A stretch of 64,000 nt of DNA, taken from contig JAEUJZ010000131.1 of the NCBI GenBank assembly GCA_016794505.1, positions 124,001 through 188,000 on the forward strand, in the 5' to 3' direction. How positions within the stretch are numbered: position 1 is the first letter of the stretch; each line of letters begins with the position of its first letter. The notes beneath the pieces are model-generated. The model did no database searches. It saw only the letters and a program-made list of their open reading frames with translations, and was not told where the DNA came from. The translations under genes were made by a program, and so were the position numbers. This DNA is from Myxococcales bacterium. GTDB taxonomy: Bacteria > Myxococcota_A > Polyangia > Palsa-1104 > JAEUJZ01. Shown in pieces: positions 8,786 through 17,647 of the stretch.

Positions 8786-10516
8786 CTATAGGCTGCTGAT
8801 GCAGCGGAAGCTAGCGGTCTGACCCGCCGGCAGATCGGCGTTGCCGACGCGCCACAGACCGGCGACCGCGGTGCCGATGCACTGCACAGCGCTGCTGGGA
8901 GCGCAGAAGCAGTCGGCGGTTTCCGCTGCACACGCCGCTTGAATGCTGGCATCACCGCGGTTCGGCGTCGCCGACGTGGCCCAGGCCTGGCAGCAGCGAT
9001 TGCCGCACTGCGCGAGCGCGCTGGCCGGCACGTCCATCGGCCGACTGGCATCGACGAAGCCGACCTGGCACAGCGGCGTGCCGTTTTCGACCAGGGGCTT
9101 GTCGCTCAAGCAGTCGGCCCCCAGCGCCGTCGCCACCTTGCTGGCCACGGTGTCCAAGATCGAGGCGTAGTTCGGCGGGTCGCAGATGCTCTTTTCGACG
9201 CGGGACGAAGCATCGAAGCTGCGAAAGAACGACGACAAGCGATGCTGCGCTTGGCCAAAGAAGCCTCGCGGATCGGTCGTCAGCGTCGGATCCGGGTTGA
9301 AACAAGCGGCCTTGGTACGGCTACCGCGGTTTAGGACCTGGGTCGAGACGTCGCCAGAGAACCCCTCGACCTCCAGGCGCCCATCGCCCGTGTTGCCGCG
9401 CGCTTGGAAGTCCTGCAGCGACGGGCTGATGATCCCGGCGATGACCATGCGACCGGGCGGGCGCAGGGTCTGCAGAAACTTGGCATAGGTCGTGACAGGC
9501 TCCAGAAAGGTGCCGGGGCGCTCGCGGCAGTTGGTCTTTAGGCCCGGTGTCGCCATCGACTGATCACACTGCGTCGACTTGGCGATGGCGCGATAGTCGA
9601 GGTTGAAGCACGGGTAGTCGGGATCGGGATTGGCGGTGCTGCAGCTCATCGCGGCAGGGTTCAGGTATTGCCGCTGCGAGAGCTGCACCGAGGCGTCGTC
9701 TTCATCGGTGATGATGTTGATCGACAGCACGGAATTGGGCCGCAGGAAGCCCTGGTGTTCCGGCAAGTGGCCATCCAGAGCCCGCTTCATCGATTCCAAG
9801 GGCGCTTCCACGCCGCAGCCGTAATCGCCCACCAGACCGATGCACTGAAACGCCCGCTGCGCGATCTGGGACGCGGTCAGCGCGCCGGGATTGGTTGGCG
9901 TGACGTTGACCGAGCTGCCGCTCTTGCTGATCCACAGATCGTTCGGGACAAAGGATGCATCGGGGCACAGCGGCGTCGCGCCATTCCTGCAGGCCATCGC
10001 GAACTCGGTGGCCATGTCCGGGGGCAGGACGCGCGACGTACACGCCTTGTTCTGCAGCCGGCCATCGTCGCCCTTTTGCGTTGCGCAGCGGACCTCGGTG
10101 CTTCCGGGCCAGCCTGTCTGACCGGGCGGCAGCGTGCCGACATCCGACGTGACGACGCCGATGTGATAGCTGGCGCCCGTCCCATCGATCTTCTGCAGGA
10201 ACTGCGGGATGGCCTGGGCCAAGACGCGCTGCTTGGGCGACATCGAGACCGAGTTGTCGATGACGAACAGCAGATCGATTTCCTTGTTCTTGGTGACGTC
10301 GACAAACGCGTGCGGCGCTGGGTTTTTGTTCTGCACGCACTGCGAAAGCTGCGCCAAGCACTGGGCGGGGCTCAGCGTGGCCAGATCCGGTGCGAGGGCC
10401 AGGTCAGGGATGTCTGCCGTCGGTGGATCGTTCGGGCACGACGCCACCCCGGAAAACAGCGTCAGGGAAAACAGACCCCAAGACCAGCCAAGGCGAGCAT
10501 CGCTCGGGAACGACAT
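8786..10516 (-). CDS. VWA-domain lipoprotein, Cys-rich
   Basis: The 576-aa protein has a lipoprotein signal ending FSGVASC near residue 27. A von Willebrand A domain follows, with the MIDAS-like DNSVSMSPKQ motif after a hydrophobic strand (IDLLFVI). More than a dozen Cys residues are spread over the rest, suggesting disulfides and an extracytoplasmic location. Such VWA lipoproteins are common in myxobacteria and generally bind ligands or partner proteins through a metal; no specific role can be assigned. The ATG is preceded by an AAAGGAGGG ribosome-binding site at 10522-10530 and, just upstream of that, by a strong stem-loop (10532-10572). Confidence 0.82.
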   Translation of the reverse strand: MSFPSDARLGWSWGLFSLTLFSGVASCPNDPPTADIPDLALAPDLATLSPAQCLAQLSQCVQNKNPAPHAFVDVTKNKEIDLLFVIDNSVSMSPKQRVLAQAIPQFLQKIDGTGASYHIGVVTSDVGTLPPGQTGWPGSTEVRCATQKGDDGRLQNKACTSRVLPPDMATEFAMACRNGATPLCPDASFVPNDLWISKSGSSVNVTPTNPGALTASQIAQRAFQCIGLVGDYGCGVEAPLESMKRALDGHLPEHQGFLRPNSVLSINIITDEDDASVQLSQRQYLNPAAMSCSTANPDPDYPCFNLDYRAIAKSTQCDQSMATPGLKTNCRERPGTFLEPVTTYAKFLQTLRPPGRMVIAGIISPSLQDFQARGNTGDGRLEVEGFSGDVSTQVLNRGSRTKAACFNPDPTLTTDPRGFFGQAQHRLSSFFRSFDASSRVEKSICDPPNYASILDTVASKVATALGADCLSDKPLVENGTPLCQVGFVDASRPMDVPASALAQCGNRCCQAWATSATPNRGDASIQAACAAETADCFCAPSSAVQCIGTAVAGLWRVGNADLPAGQTASFRCISSL

Positions 10517-10531
10517 GACGACCCTCCTTTG

Positions 10532-10572
10532 CGCAAGGGCGCTGCGACGATCGTATCGAACGATCCCTTGCG
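10532..10572 (-). promoter_or_regulatory. nested stem-loop in the 5' leader of the VWA gene
   Basis: CGCAAGGG at 10532-10539 is exactly complementary to CCCTTGCG at 10565-10572, and an inner pair (GATCGT/ACGATC) can form between them. The structure ends one or two bases before the AAAGGAGGG ribosome-binding site of the leftward VWA lipoprotein gene, so it would sit in the leader RNA if transcription starts upstream. It may affect translation or transcript stability. Confidence 0.4.
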
Positions 10573-10730
10573 AAACGGACCCTATGTTCGTTTGTCTCTC
10601 GACGGAGGGCTATGGTCTGGGAATCACACTGCGATCCGCCCCCTGGCACGGGGCGACGCAGCGAGCGAGCGATTTTCGTCAGGACCCAGGAATCCTGCGA
10701 TGGCAGGAATCATGGGCAAGGATGAAACCG

Positions 10731-10767
10731 AGATAGATAATTAATTAATTAATTAATTTATCTATCT
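10731..10767. terminator. AT-rich inverted repeat, possible terminator
   Basis: Arms AGATAGATAA (10731-10740) and TTATCTATCT (10758-10767) are perfect complements around a 17-base loop of TTAA/AATT repeats that can also pair with itself. The whole 37 bases contain only four G or C. It lies 33 bases after the stop of the leftward peptidoglycan-binding protein gene, the right place for a terminator, but there is no classical GC-rich stem plus U-run. Confidence 0.4.
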
Positions 10768-10799
10768 ATGATTCGTTGACCGATGACGCGGATAGGCTC

Positions 10800-11711
10800 T
10801 TAGGGCCAGCTAATGCGCAGCGCTTCGGCAGTCTGGGGGCCGCAGATGCCGTCGTTGCCGCCGCGGCCGAAGACGTCTTCTTGAAACTGCAGCAGGGCGC
10901 GCAGGCTGCGGGGGCCGAACTGTCCGTCGAGCTCGCCTTCGTAATAGCCGCGCTCTTTGAGCGCCTGTTGCACGCGCTGTGTGCGCGGTCCCGCCGAGCC
11001 AAAGCGGACGCGCTCGCTGCCTGCTTCCAGCCCGACCAGCGCGACGCGCTCGACTTCCGAGCCGCTGAGCAGTACATAGCCATAGCGCGTCTGCGGCAGC
11101 GCCCAGGCGCCCTCGTGAAACGCTTTCCACGGCCCGGTCGCCGGCTGATCGCCTCGCTGCTTGCACGCTGGAAAGCCGACGACGACCTGACAGCCCGCCG
11201 AGGAATAGTCGCTGTCGAGCCCCGCGCACCACGCCGCGTGCAGGTTGTCCGACGGGTTGCTGAGCTCGACGCGATCCAGCGGGTCATAGTCCAGGTCGTC
11301 GGCGGTGCGGCGCAGCGGGCGGCTGGCCGTCTGCTGCCAGGCCTCGTGCCCCGTCGCAGAAAAGCCGCGATGGCGTCCGCGCCGATAGTCGTCCCAGAAC
11401 CCAGACAAAAGCTGATTGCAGCCAACGCCCCCGTGGCGGCGGGCTTGCTCGACGTACTTGGTGTGCGGCACCGTCGAGCCAGGAAACGTCGCGAACACGC
11501 CGCGGGCGGGCCACCACTGCAAGAGCGTGCAGCGCGGATGCTGGTAATCGACGCGGTTTTCGTTCAAGCGCTGGGTCTCGCGCCGCGCATGATCGAACGG
11601 CGACAGCGGCAAGCAGCCGCGCAGCCCGACGAAGACCAGGGCATCGCGGTCGATGGGAAACTCGTTGGCGCTGCACAGCGCAAGCAGGTGCTCGGCCTTT
11701 AGCTCAAACAT
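10800..11711 (-). CDS. protein with C-terminal peptidoglycan-binding domain
   Basis: A 303-aa protein starting at an ATG with an AGGAG site seven bases upstream. The last ~65 residues (VQQALKERGYYEGELDGQFG, then RSLRALLQFQEDVFG and GICGPQTAEALR) form a PG_binding_1 repeat that typically grips peptidoglycan. The N-terminal ~230 residues are unfamiliar; they contain several Trp, His and Cys residues (GVGCNQLLSGFWDDY; NLHAAWCAGLDSDYSSAGCQ) that could form an enzyme. No signal peptide or membrane segment is visible, which is odd for a wall-binding protein and may mean export by a specialised system or lysis-linked release. It lies 32 bases downstream of the DUF4846 gene in the same direction. Confidence 0.72.
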   Translation of the reverse strand: MFELKAEHLLALCSANEFPIDRDALVFVGLRGCLPLSPFDHARRETQRLNENRVDYQHPRCTLLQWWPARGVFATFPGSTVPHTKYVEQARRHGGVGCNQLLSGFWDDYRRGRHRGFSATGHEAWQQTASRPLRRTADDLDYDPLDRVELSNPSDNLHAAWCAGLDSDYSSAGCQVVVGFPACKQRGDQPATGPWKAFHEGAWALPQTRYGYVLLSGSEVERVALVGLEAGSERVRFGSAGPRTQRVQQALKERGYYEGELDGQFGPRSLRALLQFQEDVFGRGGNDGICGPQTAEALRISWP

Positions 11712-11743
11712 CGAGGACTCCTGTGCCGACGGGGCATGGGCCG

Positions 11744-12601
11744 TCAGCGGCTGGGGGCAGGGTCGGAAAAGCGATGCACATCGCGGCGAAAAAACGGTCG
11801 CCACTCGGGCGTGGCCAAGCCCGCGGCAGAATCGAGCGCCGCTTCGTCGAACCACGGGGACAGCGCCGCGTCAGAAAGGTTGCGTACCACATGAAACTGC
11901 TGCGCCGGCATATAGCTTTGGCCGATCAAAAGCAGGCGCTGCCGCGTCGCACCGACGAGTCGCTCGGCGACATCGAGCACCAGCACCGCGTGGCCGGGAT
12001 GGCCGCCTTGAATCAGCACATCGCCAGGCTCGACCGGGCCGCTGCGCGCCTGCAGTTCGGCCTGAAGCGATGCGCTGCCCGCCTCAGCAAACACCCGCGT
12101 CAAAAAGCGCATGAAGTCCGCGCGCGACGTTCCGCGGTAGGCCAGCGTGCGGGGCATGCCGATGTCGGGATGAAACGCGATACGCTCAGGCGTTCCGACG
12201 GCCAAAAGGTACTCGGCGCGCAGGCGCATGATGGCGTCGGCGCACTGCTGCAGATCGCGGCGCGGCACATCCAGCGCGACCACCGCGGCATGCACGTCTT
12301 GGCGGCCCTTCATGCGGCCGTCGAAAAGCTGCACGCCTGTGCCGGCAGGCAGAAGCGGCAGGTGGCGCAGCCAGAAGCCAAAGCTGCGCTGCGCAAGCGG
12401 CACACGCGTCGCATGTGGCGGGGGGGCAAAGCGCTCGGCCAAGCGGTCCGCAGCGACGGATGGCGTCGGCAGAAAGAGGTACGGGACCGCAGGCGAAGCC
12501 TCGGGTGCTGCGGGCGAGCGCGCGGGATCAGCCAGTGCCGCAAAAGACAGCGCGGCACACAGCGCGGTACACAGCCAGGCGACTCGATTCGGCGCAGCCA
12601 T
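11744..12601 (-). CDS. DUF4846 family secreted protein
   Basis: The 285-aa protein has a signal peptide (VAWLCTALCAALSFAALA) and then the conserved features I associate with DUF4846: FGFWLRHLPLLPAGTGVQL with a downstream DG, HAAVVALDV and DLQQCADAIMRLRAEYL, and a C-terminal GDVLIQGGHPGHAVLVLDVA. The GHPGHAVLVLD segment recalls the His-containing loop of NlpC/P60-like folds, but no clear catalytic Cys precedes it. Function of the family is unknown; location is periplasmic or extracellular. It shares direction and close spacing with the peptidoglycan-binding protein, so a cell-wall role is a reasonable guess. Confidence 0.75.
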   Translation of the reverse strand: MAAPNRVAWLCTALCAALSFAALADPARSPAAPEASPAVPYLFLPTPSVAADRLAERFAPPPHATRVPLAQRSFGFWLRHLPLLPAGTGVQLFDGRMKGRQDVHAAVVALDVPRRDLQQCADAIMRLRAEYLLAVGTPERIAFHPDIGMPRTLAYRGTSRADFMRFLTRVFAEAGSASLQAELQARSGPVEPGDVLIQGGHPGHAVLVLDVAERLVGATRQRLLLIGQSYMPAQQFHVVRNLSDAALSPWFDEAALDSAAGLATPEWRPFFRRDVHRFSDPAPSR

Positions 12602-12615
12602 GGGCAGGCCTGATC

Positions 12616-13269
12616 TTATAAGAGCCGGACGAACCCCGGCATCGCCAGGTTGATGCCGACGGTAAACAGGATCTCGTGCCGCAGGACGTCGCGCAGGCTA
12701 ATCATCTGGTGTTCCAGGTTCAGGCTGAAAAGCGATCCCAAGAACAGGCCGCTTAGACCATGGCGAAAGCCGACGGCCGGGTTGAATGCGATCTCGCCTT
12801 CGGCTTTGGTGTTTTGGATGGCTCCGACGACTAGACGCGCTGAATACAAGCCCATCAAGAACATCACGTTGCCGTATCCCGCCCCCATGCCCAGCGAGAC
12901 CAAGTGGCCCTGTCGGTGGTCGTATTCGCCCGCGGGGGGTGGCGTGCCAGCCGGGGGATCGACGCGGCGGTACTCATAGCTCAGCTCGGGTCGCAGCCAG
13001 TACGTCGCGACGAACAGGCGGTCGAGCGTGTTGCGACCGGGCCAGCCGATCAGCGCGCCGCCTTGGATGTGCAAGGCCAGAGCCGGCGGGTCTTCCTTGG
13101 GGGACACCGGCATCAGCGGTCCCAGCACAAGCTGAGCAAGAGGCAGGATCAAGCGCGGGCTCGCGGCGGGCCGGACATACGGCGCGGGCTCGGCGGCGTG
13201 CGCTTTTTGCGGTGCAAAGCAGCCCACGGCGACGAAAAAAAGGACGAAGCGAAGAATAAGCCGATACAC
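12616..13269 (-). CDS. secreted outer-membrane barrel-like protein
   Basis: About 217 aa from a GTG start at 13269, chosen because it puts a clean signal peptide (YRLILRFVLFFVAVGCFAPQKAHA) right at the N-terminus; an in-frame ATG at 13365 would add 32 residues. The mature part alternates strands such as PALALHIQGGALIGWPG and HLVSLGMGAGYGNVMFLMGL and ends LAMPGFVRLL, as in small outer-membrane barrels. No named family recognised. Fourteen bases separate it from the start of the DUF4846 gene downstream, so it probably heads a transcript with that gene. Confidence 0.6.
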   Translation of the reverse strand: MYRLILRFVLFFVAVGCFAPQKAHAAEPAPYVRPAASPRLILPLAQLVLGPLMPVSPKEDPPALALHIQGGALIGWPGRNTLDRLFVATYWLRPELSYEYRRVDPPAGTPPPAGEYDHRQGHLVSLGMGAGYGNVMFLMGLYSARLVVGAIQNTKAEGEIAFNPAVGFRHGLSGLFLGSLFSLNLEHQMISLRDVLRHEILFTVGINLAMPGFVRLL

Positions 13270-13425
13270 GGTCGGCCATTTAAGCGAAAGCCACTCGGCC
13301 TTGCAATGTGAAGGAACGCGCTCAAACGCGATGCGAACGTCGCTTCCCAACGAATGGCCGGGCATCGGATCGCCTGCGCTCGCGTTGTCGTCGCTCGTCT
13401 GGGACGCGCGCTCGCGTCGGCCTAA

Positions 13426-14622
13426 TTACCAGCTGATCTCGACGGAGCCGTGGCCGCTGCGCGAGGCGGGTGAGAACATCGGATCGCGGACATCGGGCGC
13501 GATGTAGCTGGTGCCGCCCGTCGTGTCGTTGCCGTTGCCTGCTTTGCCCCCGTCATAGCCGCCGCCGCCACCCGACGCAAAGGTGCCCGACTGCGACGAG
13601 CCGCCGCCCCCGCCAAAGCCGCCGCGCGATGAGCTGGCGTTGCCGACGGGGAACTCGGTTCCGCCCATTGACCCCAGCAGGAAGCTGCGGCCCCCGCTGT
13701 CGTTTGCGCCCCCACTGCCGGCACCGCTTGCGCTGAAGCCGCCGCCGCCGCCACCGTTGGCATAGGACGCGCCGCCGATGCCCGGTGCGCCCATGGCGCG
13801 GTCCTTGGCGGCTCCGCCGGGGGCCCAGGTGTTGTAGCCACCGCCGCCGCCGCCTGCGATGAATAGCGGCGTCATGCCGTCGACGACATAGCTGCCGCCG
13901 CCGCCGCCGCAAGCGTACGGGGTGCCAGGCGGCTGCTCACCGACGACCACGCTCAGCACGCTGCCCGGCTTGACGCAGGCGAAGCCTTCGACGGTGGCTC
14001 CCGGCCCTCCGGCGCTGCCAGAGGTCGATGTGCCGCCCTGCGCGCCCGACGCCCGCACCCGGATCTCGTTGACACAGCTGGGCAAGGCGACGCTTTCGAC
14101 CTTGCCGGTGTAGCTGAGGCGCATCGAGCTCGACGGACAGCCAAGCACGCAGCGCCCGGCAGCACACTGCATCTGGGCCGGGCTGGGGCAGCGACTGCCG
14201 CTGGGGATCTGTTGACACTGCGTGCCGGAGTTTGTGCCCTGACAGTCGTCGCGGGCGCCGCAGTAACGCGCATCGGTCTCGGGATCGATGCAGCTGCCGT
14301 TGCAGCGGATCCGTCCGGCAAGACAGGGCTCGACGCAGCTGCCGTTTTGGCAGACCAAGCCCGTGCCACAGGCCGAGCCGGCGTGCTCGCCGCGACAGTC
14401 CAAGCTGGCCCCGCAGTGCTCGCGGCTGCTCTTGGGATCCAGGCAGATGCCGTCGCAAACGACCAGCGGCGCTTGGCAGATCAGTCCTCGTTTGTCCTGG
14501 GGATCGTCATAGTCCGGTCGACCGCCTTGGCTGCCACAGCCTGCCCCCACGAAGAGCACGCTGACAGCAACAAGCGCTTCCAGCGTCGCCAGCCGAGCGC
14601 AATGAGATCGCATCCGCACCAT
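13426..14622 (-). CDS. Cys-rich and Gly-rich lipoprotein
   Basis: A 398-aa protein from an ATG preceded by GGAGG six bases upstream. The signal ends in a lipobox (VLFVGAGC). Residues ~40-150 contain Cys-rich modules of the form GICLDPKSSREHCGASLDC and GSCIDPETDARYCGARDDC, a repeat widespread in myxobacterial surface lipoproteins. The second half is a glycine-rich beta domain with runs of four to six Gly (GGGGGSYVVDG, AGGGGGGYNTW), similar to the Gly-rich domain found in secreted bacterial and ALK-like proteins, ending GHGSVEISW. Likely surface-exposed, role unknown. Its start lies 134 bases from the divergent receiver-DUF4388 gene. Confidence 0.75.
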   Translation of the reverse strand: MVRMRSHCARLATLEALVAVSVLFVGAGCGSQGGRPDYDDPQDKRGLICQAPLVVCDGICLDPKSSREHCGASLDCRGEHAGSACGTGLVCQNGSCVEPCLAGRIRCNGSCIDPETDARYCGARDDCQGTNSGTQCQQIPSGSRCPSPAQMQCAAGRCVLGCPSSSMRLSYTGKVESVALPSCVNEIRVRASGAQGGTSTSGSAGGPGATVEGFACVKPGSVLSVVVGEQPPGTPYACGGGGGSYVVDGMTPLFIAGGGGGGYNTWAPGGAAKDRAMGAPGIGGASYANGGGGGGFSASGAGSGGANDSGGRSFLLGSMGGTEFPVGNASSSRGGFGGGGGSSQSGTFASGGGGGYDGGKAGNGNDTTGGTSYIAPDVRDPMFSPASRSGHGSVEISW

Positions 14623-14755
14623 CTGAAGCCTCCGTGCGCGCACTTTTGCACAAACTCTGCGTCGCGAACAGCGGCTCACCGCGGCGAGTGCGGGGCTGCC
14701 TGGCGAGGTTTTTCTCGTCCGCCGGGCCGTGTGACCTATGCTAGGGTCCGCGGCT

Positions 14756-16615
14756 ATGGCGACGCCGCAGGTCCTTCTTATCGACGACAATCAGACCTTT
14801 GGACAGCAGGTGGTGGCGGCATTTTCCGAGGTGGGCCTGCCCGCCGTCTGGGCCGCTCGCGCCGGGGATGCCATCGCCTTGCTTGAGCGCATGCTGACCG
14901 AAGCCAGCGGTCCGCCGGCCTCGCTCTTGTGCGTGGTCGATCTGGTGCGTCCCGCATCGGGAGGTCGCGTCTTTTTGGGCCACCTGCACGGCTCGCTGCA
15001 GGCGCTTCTGGTGGCGCGCGGCTGTCAGCCCACGTGTCTTGCGCTGGTGCCGGTGATCGGCAGCTTTCACGATCTGCCCGAAGGCGTTGAAGTCCAAGTG
15101 AAGCCGATCTTTCCCAGCCAAGTGGTCGCGACGGGGCGGCGCTTGCTGGGACTTTCGCCCGCAGTCTCGGGTCGGCCGCTTTCGGGGGCCGCCATGGGGC
15201 CGGCTTCGGGGGCCGCAGCCGCGTCTTCTCCGCGTGTCCCGACAAGCTCGTCCCCCGGCCTGCGCCTAGGCGGGGACGCTGGGCGCAGCAGCCCTGTGAT
15301 CTCGGACTCGACGATACAGCTCGATACCGTCGAGGAGCTTTCTGACTTTGGCCCATCTGACACGGTGCTGACGCCGCTTGTGAATCCAGCCAGCTTGGGT
15401 CTGCCCGGTGTGCCGCCGCCGACGTCGAATATGGAGGAGCTGGCTCGCTCGCTCTCGCTTGGTGGCTCGGATCCGGCGCTGGTGTCGGTGGCTGCGGCGA
15501 TGGTTGGCACGGCTGATTCCGTCGTGACACCGGATGCTGAGTCGGCCCCCACGAAAAGCTCGGCCCGGCCGCGCACCAAGCCGCAGTTCACCGCGCTGTC
15601 GCCGCTTCCAGCGCCGGGCGCAGGTGATCCCAGCGACATGCACACGATTCCCTTTTCGCGCACCATGCCGCTGCCCTTGGCCATGCCGGCTGCTGCGGCT
15701 TCGGGGCCCTATGCCGCGTTCTCGGTTGAGCCGGCTGCGCAGGACCGCGCCGCGCTGCGCTCGGCACCGATGACAAGCCCGCAGGAAACCGCCACTGCAG
15801 AGGCGCTGCGCGGTGACCTGGGGGTGATTCCGCTGGTGGATATCGTGTCGCTGCTGGCGCGGCAGCGTCAGACCGGGCGTCTGCGCATCGTGGCCCCGGC
15901 GAGCGACGCGGCGCCGAGCGGCGATGTGCGCGCGGCTCTACCCAAAGCAGACGAAGTGGACATCGAGATCTTTTTGCGCGCTGGTCGCGTCGACTTTGCC
16001 CAGGTGGTGGGTCTGCCCGCGCTGCGCTTGGGTTCCAGCATTCTTGCTGTCGCCGCGCTGCAGGGACGTGACCTCGACGAGGCGAGCAGCCCGCGCGCTG
16101 CTGCCACCGAGCCCGACGACAACCTGCTGGGTCAGCGCCTGGTGCGCAGCGGACTTCTGCGCCCCGACGAGCTACGGCAGGCTCTGGGCCGACAGTGCAG
16201 CGAAATCCTGCGCTTCGCGATGGGCCTTGTGGCCGGGCGCTTTGCCTTTCTGCCCTGCCGTGATGTCGAGTTTCCCCGTCGGGCTCGCGACTCTGCATTG
16301 GGAGGCGCGCTGGCTCTGGATGCCGAAGCCCTGGCGCTTGCCGGGTATCGCACGCTGCGCGATCGCCTGCATGCCCTGCGCGAGCACGAAGAAGGCGCGG
16401 TCTATCTGTCGACCGTCACCGGCAGTGGCCCACTGTCTCGGCTGGGCCTGTCCGACGCAGAGGTAGCGGTTCTGATGCTGTGCAATGGTCGCCTGACCGC
16501 CGCCGATCTGGCCCGCGAAAGCCACCTGCCGCTTTCCGATGTGCTCTTGGCGCTGGGGCGTCTGCAGTCGCTACGCCTGTGTCGTCGTCGCTTGCCCGCG
16601 CTGCTCGCTTCGTAA
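14756..16615 (+). CDS. receiver-domain protein with C-terminal DUF4388 (PATAN)
   Basis: A 619-aa cytoplasmic protein. Residues 1-125 form a response-regulator receiver with the acidic pair D10-D11, candidate phospho-Asp D62 and conserved Lys K116 all present. Residues ~130-345 are a Ser/Pro/Ala-rich low-complexity linker. A DUF4388 domain starts around residue 350 (ALRGDLGVIPLVDIVSLLARQRQTGRLRI) and is interrupted by an acidic loop; the C-terminal part (LSRLGLSDAEVAVLMLCNGRLTAADLAR) is a DUF4388-associated helical segment. In deltaproteobacteria such proteins link phospho-signalling to motility, development or gliding control. An in-frame ATG at 14738 is possible, but 14756 starts exactly where the receiver fold begins. 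Confidence 0.82.
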   Translation: MATPQVLLIDDNQTFGQQVVAAFSEVGLPAVWAARAGDAIALLERMLTEASGPPASLLCVVDLVRPASGGRVFLGHLHGSLQALLVARGCQPTCLALVPVIGSFHDLPEGVEVQVKPIFPSQVVATGRRLLGLSPAVSGRPLSGAAMGPASGAAAASSPRVPTSSSPGLRLGGDAGRSSPVISDSTIQLDTVEELSDFGPSDTVLTPLVNPASLGLPGVPPPTSNMEELARSLSLGGSDPALVSVAAAMVGTADSVVTPDAESAPTKSSARPRTKPQFTALSPLPAPGAGDPSDMHTIPFSRTMPLPLAMPAAAASGPYAAFSVEPAAQDRAALRSAPMTSPQETATAEALRGDLGVIPLVDIVSLLARQRQTGRLRIVAPASDAAPSGDVRAALPKADEVDIEIFLRAGRVDFAQVVGLPALRLGSSILAVAALQGRDLDEASSPRAAATEPDDNLLGQRLVRSGLLRPDELRQALGRQCSEILRFAMGLVAGRFAFLPCRDVEFPRRARDSALGGALALDAEALALAGYRTLRDRLHALREHEEGAVYLSTVTGSGPLSRLGLSDAEVAVLMLCNGRLTAADLARESHLPLSDVLLALGRLQSLRLCRRRLPALLAS

Positions 16616-16667
16616 CCCAGCGGGCTCTGCGCCGTTCCCGCACGCCGCAAGAAAGTAGAATCCGTTT

Positions 16668-17570
16668 ATGCTCACGCCCTCTTCACCCCTCCTGCGATCG
16701 GCTCTGTTGTGCGCTGCGCTGGGTGGCTTGCCTGTCCTTTTGAACCTGGGTTCTGCGACGGTCTGCCGGGCTCAGACAGAGACCCCGCAGAGCGTGCTCG
16801 AAAGCGGGCAGGCCAAGTTCCAAGCCGGCGATTTTGCCGGCGCACTCGCCGCGTTTTCAGCCGTCCTCAAGCAGTCGCCGCGCGATGTGACGGCGCTGGT
16901 CTTGCGCGGCAGCACCTATCAAAAGCTTGGCAAGCTCGCCGAGGCCGAGGCCGATCTGCGAGCGGCGCTGCGTGTGGATCCCAAGCTGCCCAATGCCTTC
17001 TTGGTCCGGGCCGAGCTAGCTGCCATCCTCACCGACGGAAAGCGCCCCAAAGAAGCCGCCGAGATCTTGGAACAGCTTGTGCGCGAGCGGCCGGATCACT
17101 TTGACTCGCTGTACAACCTGGGCCTGGCGCGTGAGGCGCAAAATGACATGGCCGCCGCGGCTGCCGTGTATGCCCGCGCGGTGCGCAGCAAGCCCGCTGA
17201 TGTCGATGCCCGCCTGCGCCTGACCGAGACCCTGCGCAAGGCGGGCCGCTTCGCCGATGCGCTGGCCGCCGGCAAAGAGGCCCTGACCCTGGCGCAAAAG
17301 CTGTCGGCCCCTGCCGCGCTTCAGGCCCAGATTTTCGACGAGCTAGGTCTGTGTCAGCGCCGCCTGGGCGATCTCAAAGCAGCCGAGGCGAGCTTTCGCA
17401 GCGCACTTGCGCAGGCCCCCGCGCTGCCTGCGGTCCGCTTGCACCTGGCGACCACGCTGGCCGCCGCCGGCCGCTGCCCCGAGGCGCTGCGCCAAGCCGA
17501 CAGCCTGCCCAAGACGGCTCCGTTTGCCGAGCAGGTCGCCAAGCTGCGCGCCGGCTGCAGCCAGAAATAA
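16668..17570 (+). CDS. secreted TPR-repeat protein
   Basis: A 300-aa protein with an N-terminal hydrophobic signal (SALLCAALGGLPVLLNLG... ending CRAQ) and then about six tetratricopeptide repeats, recognisable by A-x-x-x-Y/F/L and G/A spacing (GDFAGALAAFSAVLKQSP; GKLAEAEADLRAALRVDP; NDMAAAAAVYARAVRSKP; GDLKAAEASFRSALAQAP). The TPR array probably mediates protein-protein contacts in the periplasm. It follows the receiver-DUF4388 gene by 52 bases in the same direction, so the two may be co-transcribed, but nothing specific links them. Confidence 0.8.
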   Translation: MLTPSSPLLRSALLCAALGGLPVLLNLGSATVCRAQTETPQSVLESGQAKFQAGDFAGALAAFSAVLKQSPRDVTALVLRGSTYQKLGKLAEAEADLRAALRVDPKLPNAFLVRAELAAILTDGKRPKEAAEILEQLVRERPDHFDSLYNLGLAREAQNDMAAAAAVYARAVRSKPADVDARLRLTETLRKAGRFADALAAGKEALTLAQKLSAPAALQAQIFDELGLCQRRLGDLKAAEASFRSALAQAPALPAVRLHLATTLAAAGRCPEALRQADSLPKTAPFAEQVAKLRAGCSQK

Positions 17571-17647
17571 CCCGCCTGCCGTTTCTGGCTTCGCACCCGC
17601 AGTTCCCGTCGAGATTCGGGCACCGTGGCTGTGATAGAGTCGCCGCC

